Below, one piece after another: positions 55,196 to 63,063 of a DNA stretch of 64,000 bases (within the stretch, counting starts at the first letter, position 1; each line of letters starts with the position of its first letter). The DNA comes from a virus. A program made the translations under genes and the position numbers. The stretch lies in IMG/VR virus record IMGVR_UViG_3300020222_002168, positions 35,529 to 99,528 of that record, one strand, 5' to 3'. The notes beneath the pieces were generated by a model, which made no database searches, was not told the origin of the DNA, and was given only the letters and a program-made list of their open reading frames with translations.

Positions 55196-56311
55196 TCAAT
55201 CGGCTCTATATGGAGTCCAACGATCTCTAGGCACTAATTTTACAGCATCATCGGTGCTCATGTAACCCTCACCCCCGGGCTTACCTCCTGTGTGAGCCAC
55301 GATATCACCTTCAGCCTGGTCCAGTTCTCGTATAACTTCGTCTTTGGCTTTCATTAATTCTACTACCAGAGAAAACATTCCGTCCATCACGCCTGGATTG
55401 GTTTTGTCGAGGTCGGCGATTTTTGCCTGCTTGCCGGTGCTTACTTTGCTGTTCTGCAGCCACTGGAAAAAACTAGCCGAATCGATTTTATCTAAGGCCT
55501 TGGCCTTAGATTGATTGTTGACGAAGGTATAAATGATAGTCTGTAGATCTCCTAGTCCAGAGACCGGAGCCAATAGTTTGTCTACTTTAGGACCGATCTG
55601 ATTAGCCAACTTTTCGATAACGCTGAGATTGTCGGCATTGACCGCAGGTTTCGTGGTCATATATGTTTGTCCAAACACCACCAGTTCTGGATTACCTGCG
55701 AATATTTCTGGCTCTGCGAAATCTTCACCTGATTTATCGCCGAAATATTCAAACACTTTATGTGCTGCCACTGCTACTTTAGCACCAGCGATGCGTCTTC
55801 CTATTTCACTCTGTCCCTTGACAGAATAGGTAGTCTGATTAGGAGTGAAACTCATCTTTCCATCAGCGCCATCGTAGGGTTTTCCGGGATGGAATAATAT
55901 ATCCCCGTACACATAGCCGCGGAAATCTGCGGGGGTAGCCTTTTCGAACACGGGCCACATCGCAGCCATATCACCAGCGAACTTCTCGCGCCAATCTTCG
56001 CCCTTGCCTCTGCTCATGATGAAAGATTTAAGATCGTCTGGACTAGATGATTTACCTTCTTCACGACCCCAGTTGTTCTTGCCCACCATGCGGAATGTGC
56101 CGTCGTCATCACGACCCCAATACACAGTGGGATTGCCATCCCACTTAATAGATATCTTTTTCTCTGGTTGGCTTAACCCTTTAAGAACTTCTACGGCACG
56201 TCGAGCGCCGTTGGGTTCCGTGAACACTAGATCTTCGAGATGATTGAACTCGCGGCCTACTTTCTTAGGAGCAGGCGCTTCGTTTTCTAATAGTAGTTCC
56301 CAGGCTCTCAT
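55196..56311 (-). CDS. DNA/RNA ligase-like nucleotidyltransferase-fold protein
   Basis: 371 residues from MRAWELLLENEAPAPK. EKKISIKWDGNPTVYWGRDDDGTFRMVGK (about 47-75) contains K-W-D-G, the K-x-D-G nucleotidyl-lysine motif of ligases; YVYGDILFHPG (about 137) fits motif III. The function as a ligase is uncertain because later motifs are weak. The N-terminal nine residues resemble those at 21271, suggesting a packaging or targeting peptide. Start overlaps the upstream stop. Confidence 0.65.
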   Translation of the reverse strand: MRAWELLLENEAPAPKKVGREFNHLEDLVFTEPNGARRAVEVLKGLSQPEKKISIKWDGNPTVYWGRDDDGTFRMVGKNNWGREEGKSSSPDDLKSFIMSRGKGEDWREKFAGDMAAMWPVFEKATPADFRGYVYGDILFHPGKPYDGADGKMSFTPNQTTYSVKGQSEIGRRIAGAKVAVAAHKVFEYFGDKSGEDFAEPEIFAGNPELVVFGQTYMTTKPAVNADNLSVIEKLANQIGPKVDKLLAPVSGLGDLQTIIYTFVNNQSKAKALDKIDSASFFQWLQNSKVSTGKQAKIADLDKTNPGVMDGMFSLVVELMKAKDEVIRELDQAEGDIVAHTGGKPGGEGYMSTDDAVKLVPRDRWTPYRAD

Positions 56312-57096
56312 TTTACGATATCTATGATTCTGCGCATCCAACCTATAGTGCCCGGTTGATAATTTTCTACCATTTCATTCTTGGGAAGTTCGATTCCCGA
56401 ACGTCCTAGAGTTTCTCGGGCAGCCGCGACTAATTCTTCATAGTTGGGTAATTTTTTTATGTACGCGATGATATTTTCTACAGAACGTATATCTTTAACC
56501 GTGGCGGTCTTGCCTAGCAGGGTTTTTGCTATGGTATTCCAATCATCCCCTCCTGGAACTGTTTCGTCAGTTTCTACATTCATGAGACCAAATTTGGGGG
56601 AATATTTCATTCCTCTTGCCCTGGCAATGCTACTTAATAGTATATGACGATGTTCTCCGCGGAAAGGGCTATCTGGTCCGCTGCCTAGCATGCTACCTTG
56701 TTGGAATTTAGGATTGGCTGAAAACATGAAGTCTGTCTGCGCAAACCCGTTTGCAGGATCTCCGTTGATAGGAGTTTTTAAGTGTACATTATCTCCGCTC
56801 AATTTCACAGACTCTTTTCCGAATATAGTTCTCAGTTTGTCTGCGAATTCTGTCTTGTTGATTTCGTTGGCATCTACTGAAAGATCGAGGTCTCCGCTGT
56901 CGGCTTTGCGTCCCGTGGTACCTAACCATTTGATAGGTACTCCTTCTTCATCCTTGTCAGTTGAAAAATCGACTGCTGTTTCCTTTTCTAGATAGGCGAT
57001 AGTGGTAGGGATTTCTGATCTAGTGATCCTGCGGGTCAGAGGCTGTTTATCCGCATCTTTAAATATGTTTCCTCCTTCGAATACATTATTCTTCAT
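56308..57096 (-). CDS. polymerase-beta-type nucleotidyltransferase
   Basis: 262 residues. KWLGTTGRKADSGDLDLSVDANE (about 55-77) has G-x-x..D-x-D of the NTase fold, and QTDFMFSAN (about 121) the third acid. It forms a gene pair with the ligase-like protein downstream. Substrate (tRNA end, DNA end or small molecule) unknown. Confidence 0.72.
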   Translation of the reverse strand: MKNNVFEGGNIFKDADKQPLTRRITRSEIPTTIAYLEKETAVDFSTDKDEEGVPIKWLGTTGRKADSGDLDLSVDANEINKTEFADKLRTIFGKESVKLSGDNVHLKTPINGDPANGFAQTDFMFSANPKFQQGSMLGSGPDSPFRGEHRHILLSSIARARGMKYSPKFGLMNVETDETVPGGDDWNTIAKTLLGKTATVKDIRSVENIIAYIKKLPNYEELVAAARETLGRSGIELPKNEMVENYQPGTIGWMRRIIDIVK

Positions 57097-57373
57097 TTTT
57101 GGATTCTTCTAATTTTCGTTTCTGTCTGCGATCTTCTGCGATCCTTCGCACTCCTCGCACGAATTTGCTGGGATCTTGACCCTTGACAGCATTTATCAAT
57201 CTACGCTCTAGTTCGTGGGCCTGATCTGGTTCATAATGTTTATGGATGCTTTCTAATAGGTTGATAGCAGAGTTGATGATATTAGTGGCTCTGCTTTCGA
57301 TTAAAGCGTCAGTGCTGCGCACTTCGGCTATGCTGTTTAATTCCTGTAGAATGCTTCTGGTTTTAAGTTTCAT
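57086..57373 (-). CDS. small conserved virion-region protein
   Basis: 95 residues: MKLKTRSILQELNSIAEVR, ESRATNIINSAINLLESIHKHYEPDQAHELERRLINAV. Frequent in T4-like marine phages at the end of structural blocks. Helical; function unknown. First gene of the leftward late operon. Confidence 0.75.
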   Translation of the reverse strand: MKLKTRSILQELNSIAEVRSTDALIESRATNIINSAINLLESIHKHYEPDQAHELERRLINAVKGQDPSKFVRGVRRIAEDRRQKRKLEESKNEE

Positions 57374-57508
57374 ATAAGTCTCGACTATACGATGTATTTA
57401 ACTGATTTGATATCAATATTACAACATGTTTAATCTAATGTCAAATCTCAGTATTTTGTGCGGTCGCACATGTCTCAGTATAAATACTGATACACAGGAG
57501 ATACACAG
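57374..57508. promoter_or_regulatory. divergent intergenic region with late promoter
   Basis: Separates leftward and rightward genes. TATAAATA (57479-57486, plus strand) lies in a palindrome TCAGTAT-AA-ATACTGA (57475-57490), preceded by GTGCG/CGCAC. AGGAG precedes the rightward gene. Confidence 0.65.
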
Positions 57509-57631
57509 ATGATCAAAAACTTTTTCAAATCTTTCATAGATTTTATCACAGACGCACAAATGCGTAGAGCAGAGCAAGTCCTTGCCTACTACAAGAAAAA
57601 TGGAACGCTAGGGGCTAGGGTATGGCGATGA
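57509..57631 (+). CDS. 40-residue phage protein
   Basis: MIKNFFKSFIDFITDAQMRR, then AEQVLAYYKKNGTLGARVWR. Basic amphipathic helix. AGGAG nine bases upstream; its stop overlaps the next start (ATGA). Common small phage protein of unknown role. Confidence 0.7.
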   Translation: MIKNFFKSFIDFITDAQMRRAEQVLAYYKKNGTLGARVWR

Positions 57632-57747
57632 AATGGATGATAGCTCTTTTTGATTCTATAATGCTGGCTAGAGAAGCAGTCACACTGACCCGACAGAACA
57701 AGTATGAAGAAGTGAGGAAACTGATGCTAGGCGAGAAGCGTGTTTGA
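57628..57747 (+). CDS. 39-residue phage protein
   Basis: MKWMIALFDSIMLAREAVTL followed by TRQNKYEEVRKLMLGEKRV. Coupled by overlap on both sides. Function unknown. Confidence 0.62.
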   Translation: MKWMIALFDSIMLAREAVTLTRQNKYEEVRKLMLGEKRV

Positions 57748-57862
57748 ACGTTATCTAGCACTTTGGGATCCTTGGGTAGAATACTATTGCAAAGTAAGAT
57801 TCGGTCCGAGTTGGCGTTGGTATTACCTCAATTGGGAAAATAACAGAGAATTTTTACCATAA
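57740..57862 (+). CDS. 40-residue aromatic-rich phage protein
   Basis: GTG start; MFERYLALWDPWVEYYCKVR then FGPSWRWYYLNWENNREFLP. Very rich in Trp and Tyr. Overlaps the previous gene by 8 bases. Function unknown. Confidence 0.6.
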   Translation: MFERYLALWDPWVEYYCKVRFGPSWRWYYLNWENNREFLP

Positions 57863-57868
57863 ATAATC

Positions 57869-57896
57869 TTGTTTTACGAAAATAAAGATATATAAT
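57869..57896 (+). promoter_or_regulatory. possible sigma-70 promoter
   Basis: TTGTTT, about 16 bases, TATAAT on the plus strand just ahead of the gene at 57921. Confidence 0.5.
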
Positions 57897-57920
57897 AGTA
57901 AGACACACACGGAGATCATA

Positions 57921-58163
57921 ATGTTCACCCCAGAGTTTTTTATAGACATCATACAGAACACCAAACGCTCTGTATCCAGACGCATCATTCAAGACGAACA
58001 ACTACAACGAATAGCAGATCGTTATCTAGATGCACAGACAGATTTCGCCAAGATGATAGTGCTCAATGCCATCGATCTGGCTAAGTATTCTTTGGATCAA
58101 TGCGGTCCTAAGAAGGAGCAGGCTTCACGGGCTCCCTACAAAGTAGAAAAAGAAGCCAACTAA
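57921..58163 (+). CDS. small conserved phage protein
   Basis: 80 residues, helical: MFTPEFFIDIIQNTKRSVSR, DAQTDFAKMIVLNAIDLAKYSLDQ. Phasin-like helix pattern seen in cyanophages and relatives. Plus strand, preceded by GGAG. Confidence 0.7.
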   Translation: MFTPEFFIDIIQNTKRSVSRRIIQDEQLQRIADRYLDAQTDFAKMIVLNAIDLAKYSLDQCGPKKEQASRAPYKVEKEAN

Positions 58164-58188
58164 GACATACACACACAAGGAGAAAATT

Positions 58189-58467
58189 ATGTCAAATACA
58201 TTTATTGTACCAGAAGTAAAAGCACCCGAAGTCAAGTTCAACAAGAACGGCTATGAGATCCGTACAGAGATCCTCAAAGAAGCCAAAGACATCGTTGCAC
58301 AAGAGTTCACCTACAAATGGCAGGGTTGGGAAATGTCAGCCCAGCGCGATGACAAAACTGGTCAGATCGTTACCACAGTAGGTATGCCTGAATTTCCAGG
58401 TCTAGACAAAGTTCTAGAAACTGCTGAAAAGATGTATGCTTTCGTTAATCAAGGTGTCAAGAAATAA
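58189..58467 (+). CDS. small conserved phage protein
   Basis: 92 residues with NKNGYEIRTEILKEAKDIVAQEFTYKWQGWEMSAQR (about 19-54) and a final helix. Often follows the previous gene type in marine T4-like phages. AAGGAG before ATG; terminator follows. Function unknown. Confidence 0.72.
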   Translation: MSNTFIVPEVKAPEVKFNKNGYEIRTEILKEAKDIVAQEFTYKWQGWEMSAQRDDKTGQIVTTVGMPEFPGLDKVLETAEKMYAFVNQGVKK

Positions 58468-58497
58468 TATCGTCTGCGTAGCAGAATTATAGAATAG

Positions 58498-58521
58498 AAA
58501 CCTCCTTCGGGAGGTTTCGTC
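58498..58521 (+). terminator. intrinsic terminator
   Basis: AACCTCC-TTCG-GGAGGTT followed by TCGTCTT on the plus strand; it separates convergent genes. Confidence 0.82.
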
Positions 58522-58818
58522 TTATTCAGCAGTAGACTTAAAATCGTTGTAAATCTTAACGATATCTAAAGTCGACGGATCGCTGTTTTTTTCTTTAGGC
58601 AATGGTAGATTTTGCCATTCGTCTTCTGTGATATCAGTGACGATCATTAGTTTGTATGGATGGCCGTCCGACCCGTATAGTGTGATAGTTTCTAAGCCTA
58701 CTGCACCATCTGCGGCCTGTTCTAGTTTCTTTGCTAAGGCTCTAAGTCCTCTGCGTTCTGCTACGATATAGCCTGTGCCGTTAGGCTCTTTGTGTGGATA
58801 TAGATGTACTCTGCTCAT
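58522..58818 (-). CDS. small conserved phage protein
   Basis: 98 residues: MSRVHLYPHKEPNGTGYIVAE RRGLRALAKKLEQAA, TITLYGSDGHPYKLMIVTDITEDEWQNLPLP. Frequent in phages; function unknown. Start taken at MSRV. Confidence 0.75.
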   Translation of the reverse strand: MSRVHLYPHKEPNGTGYIVAERRGLRALAKKLEQAADGAVGLETITLYGSDGHPYKLMIVTDITEDEWQNLPLPKEKNSDPSTLDIVKIYNDFKSTAE

Positions 58819-58831
58819 TGTTCTCATTTTA

Positions 58832-58897
58832 CATGTCTCACTTGATCTAGATTGAATTTCTTATGTTTATATACTGTAACATATTTTTATCCTTTTG
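58832..58897 (-). pseudogene. decayed copy of DnaE-like 3' end
   Basis: Read in frame on the minus strand this stretch gives YVTVYKHKKFNLDQVR then a stop, close to YVTVYKHKKFTLEEIK at the end of the polymerase gene (60017). No start or rest of the gene is present. Confidence 0.55.
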
Positions 58898-59056
58898 TTA
58901 GTAACGAAACGCACTGTCAGATCTATATTCGCATTTTGCTTTGACGATCCTAGTATCTTTAGCCACCACTGCCAGATCCGCTCGGCATTGAGCCTCCAAT
59001 GCGTAAGCAGCGATCCTAGATTCGGTAGGGGCATTGAAAGCCCAGACAACATACAT
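58898..59056 (-). CDS. small unknown protein, 52 residues
   Basis: MYVVWAFNAPTESRIAAYAL, EAQCRADLAVVAKDTRIVKA, KCEYRSDSAFRY. Its ATG overlaps the upstream TAA (TAATG), which supports this frame over a longer alternative in another frame. Function unknown. Confidence 0.55.
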   Translation of the reverse strand: MYVVWAFNAPTESRIAAYALEAQCRADLAVVAKDTRIVKAKCEYRSDSAFRY

Positions 59057-59280
59057 TATCCACATTCTCCAACTCCGAAATGTTCTTTAATCAAACTTGC
59101 CGCAAGGTCTTCATCAAAAGGAAAAGGTTCACCTTTCCATTTCTGTAAAACTTCGGCACATTCCCGCACAATCAACTCAGCGAACTTATGAGTATCAAAG
59201 TGTAATTGTCCGTCTACTAGAGCACCCTCTACACGATGGCTCCAGCATTGTTTTTCTAGTTCTTGAATTCGTTCGTTCAT
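59056..59280 (-). CDS. small conserved phage protein (NERIQEL type)
   Basis: 74 residues: MNERIQELEKQCW, FDTHKFAELIVRECAEVLQKW, LIKEHFGV. A recurrent phage type. Its start region is repeated as a fragment at about 32.9 kb. Overlaps its upstream neighbour by 4 bases. Confidence 0.72.
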   Translation of the reverse strand: MNERIQELEKQCWSHRVEGALVDGQLHFDTHKFAELIVRECAEVLQKWKGEPFPFDEDLAASLIKEHFGVGECG

Positions 59281-59513
59281 GCGCTACTCCAGTCATTATT
59301 GGTAGTCTTTGGTTTGTTTTCTTCTTTTACTTGATCGATAAGTTTCTGTATAGGAAGTTCATGTGCAGGTTTGGGTTGTTTTCGATGTTGTATTTTTTTG
59401 TATATCTCTACAGGCACAGTCCATATGAGTATATAAATCAATAGACCCGTGCCTACAATCGGTCCCCAGACAAACATAAAAATCCATTTGAATATGTCAA
59501 TTGCTTTGTCCAT
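59277..59513 (-). CDS. small membrane protein
   Basis: 78 residues with a hydrophobic half (FKWIFMFVWGPIVGTGLLIYILIW) and a basic tail. Tightly linked to the duplicated pair upstream. Function unknown. Confidence 0.65.
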   Translation of the reverse strand: MDKAIDIFKWIFMFVWGPIVGTGLLIYILIWTVPVEIYKKIQHRKQPKPAHELPIQKLIDQVKEENKPKTTNNDWSSA

Positions 59514-59875
59514 CAGATATTCTTAGCCAGTTTTTGTCGCTGTTCATCACTCATCTCGAAATCTCTTTGAGCACGATCCGGTTGACGCAGTTGATCATAT
59601 TTTGGCCGTTCTGGATACTGTTTCTGCACAGTCTTGATCACCAACCAAGTTATGAACGCCATGCTGACGATGGCCATGTGTCCAAACACATTGTAGCCTA
59701 GATACCACATTTCACCAGCATACAAGGTAAATGCCAGGGCCCAAAAACATGCTAGCATGATGCTGGCGATGTATTTGATCTGCATGGGAGCATTTTTCAA
59801 ACCATTGAAGTTGGGATCCAACAGTTGCCAAAAGGTCCTAAACAGTAAGCGTAAAAATTTGTATAATCCGTACAT
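59513..59875 (-). CDS. membrane protein, copy B of duplicated pair
   Basis: 120 residues almost identical to the protein at 31337-31699: MYGLYKFLRLLFRTF..., same two membrane segments, same tail except the last residues (MSDEQRQKLAKNI). DNA similarity continues on both sides. Confidence 0.8.
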   Translation of the reverse strand: MYGLYKFLRLLFRTFWQLLDPNFNGLKNAPMQIKYIASIMLACFWALAFTLYAGEMWYLGYNVFGHMAIVSMAFITWLVIKTVQKQYPERPKYDQLRQPDRAQRDFEMSDEQRQKLAKNI

Positions 59876-59885
59876 GATTATCCTT

Positions 59886-60020
59886 TCAGTGACATTCGGA
59901 ATCGTAATACTGGCAGAACCAAAAATGCCATGCGAGATGTTGGTCCCTCACGGACCACAGTCCTGCTATGATAAGTGCAGTGATGCCGCATATGATGGCG
60001 GCGGCTATATAACCCCTCAT
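59886..60020 (-). CDS. 44-residue membrane protein, copy B
   Basis: MRGYIAAAIICGITALIIAG then LWSVRDQHLAWHFWFCQYYD. Counterpart of 31710-31844, with the same ATGA overlap to the upstream gene. Confidence 0.65.
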   Translation of the reverse strand: MRGYIAAAIICGITALIIAGLWSVRDQHLAWHFWFCQYYDSECH

Positions 60021-61684
60021 TTAATCTCCTCTAGAGTGAACTTCTTGTGCTTGTATACTGTAACATATTCCGAATTGTTTTTGTAGCCCAATCTGCCCGA
60101 TCCCCATAAGATTGGATGATCGTGGAATGAAATGGCATGAGGAACCACTACATCTAGATAACGACCGTTGCCCGTGCCCAGTGTGACGAATGTGATGTAC
60201 TCTCGAGGTTTGGATTTGAACACGCGATAGTTAGCGACCAATCCACAGAACTCTACAGATCCTGGTTTTCTTATCTCTTGGCACACAGGTATGAATCTCT
60301 CTGATCGCCAGCGGCCAGTCTTCATGAGATCGTCTACCTCACCGCCTTCACCTATGGCAGGCACAGCGCCCGCCAGTTTGGCTTCTTGATGATAGACCCA
60401 GCGAGCATATGATCCTTGGCAGTGTTTCAGTGCTGCCTGCCAGAACCGTTCCGGATTATGTGCCTTCTGATAGGCCAAGGCCCAGATCAATCTACCTAGA
60501 TTTATCGCATGGGCACGACATAGGCCAAAATGGCTTAACTCTCGCAGGGCGGCAAACACATCGTCCTTGCGGGGATGATTACCTACCAACTGCATGAACT
60601 CAAACATCTTTTCTTCGTTCTTCTTGGCGAATGCTCTGCGCCACATGTCTGCGGTGTATTGGTCGCAGCCTAGGATCTCCGATATTAGTTCTATGGCATC
60701 ATCCTCGAACACGATAGTTTCATCGAAGTTGTCTTTGGACCAGTCCTGGAAGAACGATGCTTTCCGGCGGCCCATGGTAGCCACAGGGCGTATCAGTGCT
60801 GTGCCTAGTACACAGTCGGCACGACTCTTAGGACGGATAGCACGGAACAGTCTCTTCATCGCCGGCGACTCTGCCTGTGTAACTCCTAGAACATCTCCAC
60901 GGCTCAGCAATTCGGCAGTGGCTTCATCCTCTTCTGGATAGTCTAATAAGTCACGCTGTTCTATTTCCCACAGTTGGCTCAGTCCGCGATTGGCCAGTAT
61001 ATCTATCTTAAAATGCTCTAGGTCTTCTATCTCATATTTGTCTAGCAGGATTTGATTATCGCCGTTGATTAGACTCTTAGGTACTGAACGATCAAATATC
61101 AGTATGCCGCCACAGTGTTTTGATATGCAGCGTTTCTTGCCTAAAAGTTTATTGGCCAGACGCTGTGCTTCCTCTACGAAACTCTTGTCAATGACGTTTT
61201 CTAGTTTGAAGTTGCGTTTCAGCGTGCCTTTGGCACCATAGCGTTTGGCTGCTTCTCTCAGTGCAGATTTTTCTTTATAGGTCACATAGTTTGACACACG
61301 AGCACTCTGTCCTGGCCAGTGTTTGAATATGCGATTCATCACTGTTTCCTGCTGCCAATGTGGGAAATCTAAGTCGATGTCGGGTAGGTCATCGCGCTTG
61401 GGATTCATGAAGCGTGATAAGGGTATATGTTCTTTAATTGGATCTACATCAGATATATCTAACAGCCAACAGATCAAACTGCTGCCTGCAGATCCTCTGG
61501 TTATGTGGGGGATATCTCTAGTGAGATTCAGTATCTCTACTACTCGTAGAAAGTGTTTGGCGAAACCCAATCGTGCTATGATTTCTAGTTCTTCTGCTAG
61601 CCTATCTGCGTATGCTTGGCCTTGGGGTACGTCTCTGACAAACTTGCCTACCAGTGTTTCTAGTTCTTTGTATCTTGCTTCCAT
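60017..61684 (-). CDS. DnaE/PolIII-alpha-like DNA polymerase without PHP domain
   Basis: 555 residues. HITRGSAGSSLICWLLDISDVDPI (about 59-82) and PLSRFMNPKRDDLPDIDLDFP (about 87-107) are the palm motifs of C-family polymerases with the catalytic aspartates. KHCGGILIFD, DILANRGLSQL and a C-terminal OB-like region follow. The usual N-terminal PHP domain is missing, so the protein is half normal length. A 9-base hairpin overlaps its start codon, suggesting translational control. It may be an accessory or repair polymerase. Confidence 0.85.
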   Translation of the reverse strand: MEARYKELETLVGKFVRDVPQGQAYADRLAEELEIIARLGFAKHFLRVVEILNLTRDIPHITRGSAGSSLICWLLDISDVDPIKEHIPLSRFMNPKRDDLPDIDLDFPHWQQETVMNRIFKHWPGQSARVSNYVTYKEKSALREAAKRYGAKGTLKRNFKLENVIDKSFVEEAQRLANKLLGKKRCISKHCGGILIFDRSVPKSLINGDNQILLDKYEIEDLEHFKIDILANRGLSQLWEIEQRDLLDYPEEDEATAELLSRGDVLGVTQAESPAMKRLFRAIRPKSRADCVLGTALIRPVATMGRRKASFFQDWSKDNFDETIVFEDDAIELISEILGCDQYTADMWRRAFAKKNEEKMFEFMQLVGNHPRKDDVFAALRELSHFGLCRAHAINLGRLIWALAYQKAHNPERFWQAALKHCQGSYARWVYHQEAKLAGAVPAIGEGGEVDDLMKTGRWRSERFIPVCQEIRKPGSVEFCGLVANYRVFKSKPREYITFVTLGTGNGRYLDVVVPHAISFHDHPILWGSGRLGYKNNSEYVTVYKHKKFTLEEIK

Positions 61685-61718
61685 ATCTGCCTCTCGTTGC
61701 CTTAGGCAGATATTTATT
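61683..61718 (-). promoter_or_regulatory. start-codon hairpin and late-type promoter of polymerase
   Basis: ATATCTGCC/GGCAGATAT (61705-61713 with 61683-61691) forms a stem that includes the ATG and covers the GAGAGG ribosome site in its loop. AATAAATA (61711-61718) overlaps the outer arm. Confidence 0.6.
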
Positions 61719-61726
61719 GTGAAAGA

Positions 61727-62437
61727 TCAGTTGGTTTTTCTTATTTTGGCTAGATTGAAAAACTCTAAGATTAGTATATAGATCCATCCTATGTCTATTT
61801 CATACCAGCGTTGTTTGAACTTAGCAGAGGCACCATCTGCGTGATGATTATTATGTAGTTCTTCACCACCTATCCATACAGCCCAAGGCCAAAGATTACG
61901 GCTAGTATCTTTGGTGTCTGTGTTGCGATATCCCCACCAATGGCTCAGTCCGTTGATAACTCCTGCTGCCCAGAAAGGTATCCACAGCATTTGAACACCC
62001 CAGACCACGAATCCCACAGGACCAAAAAGAGCAAGATCTATGATCAACATTATGAGAATCCCTAGGCGACTGTGTGGGGTGTATAAGTTTTCTTCTATCC
62101 AGTCGTTGGGCGTACCTGTGCCCAGTTCCTGTAGAAGTATTTTATTTTTTGCTGCTTTGACATAGAGCAAGGCACCACCAAACAGCACACGCCAGATACC
62201 ACATATCTGAGGTGAGTGCGGATCTCCTTCTTGGTCGCTGCGTTGATGATGTTTACGATGTATGGCCACCCATTCTTTTGTGACCATGCCTGTGGTTAGC
62301 CATAACCAAAAACGCATAAAGTGTGCTACCGCAGGATGGAACTGCACTGCTCTGTGTGCCTGGCTACGATGTAGATACAGAGTAACACAGGCTATGGTGA
62401 TTTGTACCATCACCAAGGTATATATGATTGTTAACAT
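61727..62437 (-). CDS. fatty-acid desaturase (acyl-CoA/acyl-lipid type)
   Basis: 236 residues with the three histidine boxes HRSQAH (about 23-28), HRKHHQ (about 60-65) and HNNHH (about 198-202) and membrane segments between them. Introduces double bonds in fatty acids, so it could alter host membrane fluidity. Shorter than stearoyl desaturases but with all boxes. Start overlaps the aldolase stop. Confidence 0.9.
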   Translation of the reverse strand: MLTIIYTLVMVQITIACVTLYLHRSQAHRAVQFHPAVAHFMRFWLWLTTGMVTKEWVAIHRKHHQRSDQEGDPHSPQICGIWRVLFGGALLYVKAAKNKILLQELGTGTPNDWIEENLYTPHSRLGILIMLIIDLALFGPVGFVVWGVQMLWIPFWAAGVINGLSHWWGYRNTDTKDTSRNLWPWAVWIGGEELHNNHHADGASAKFKQRWYEIDIGWIYILILEFFNLAKIRKTN

Positions 62438-63063
62438 TAGTAGTTACCTGAGGCTAAAACTATTTTACAGATATGTTCCAGTCGCTCGATATGTTCGAAG
62501 GATCTCCATGGAGATTGATCTATGGCTACAACCCCGTGACCTTTGATACCTACGATATCGTACTTAATCTCACCTGTAGTTTCATTTAAACCCAAGTTTT
62601 TGTGACACTGATCTCCTAGTTCCTGTGATATAGGAGGAACATCACCTACGTTCGTTGCTACCCTTGTATATCGACTAAGTTCTGGAAAATCTTTTACTAG
62701 TTCACTTAATTCTATACCGGCATGCATAGCGGCCACACAATAAGTCGGATGAAGGTGTGTTACAACTCTAACTTCATCTTTATGAATAGATTTTTGTAGT
62801 CCAAAATGTAAAGGCATTTCTCCTGTGGGCTTTAGTCCCTGTGAGATATCGCTGTAGGGCATCTCTTGCCATAATGTAACAGGACCTTTTAAAATTTTTA
62901 TCTTCTTAAATTGGTCTGGTTGTAGTGTCTGTTTGCGAACACCACTGGGTGTGACATAAAAATGATCGCGGTCGTGATGACGGATACTGATATTACCATC
63001 ACGACTCGTAATCCAATTACGCTTATATGCCTCTACTAGAATATCACAGATAGTTTCTAACAT
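62437..63063 (-). CDS. class II aldolase/adducin-family protein
   Basis: 208 residues: GNISIRHHDRDHFYVTPSGV (about 24-43), VTHLHPTYCVAAMHAGIELSE (H-x-H metal ligands, about 98-118) and IKGHGVVAIDQSPWRSFEHIERLEHI (about 173-198). Zinc-dependent sugar-phosphate aldolase or dehydratase fold (fuculose-phosphate aldolase, MtnB). Substrate unresolved. Directly downstream of isocitrate lyase. Confidence 0.85.
   Translation of the reverse strand: MLETICDILVEAYKRNWITSRDGNISIRHHDRDHFYVTPSGVRKQTLQPDQFKKIKILKGPVTLWQEMPYSDISQGLKPTGEMPLHFGLQKSIHKDEVRVVTHLHPTYCVAAMHAGIELSELVKDFPELSRYTRVATNVGDVPPISQELGDQCHKNLGLNETTGEIKYDIVGIKGHGVVAIDQSPWRSFEHIERLEHICKIVLASGNY

Noticed and set aside
58867-59052. Reading frame of 61 residues on the minus strand
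   Set aside because: An overlapping frame (58898-59056) has a TAATG-coupled start and a better small-protein composition, so this one is judged a shadow.
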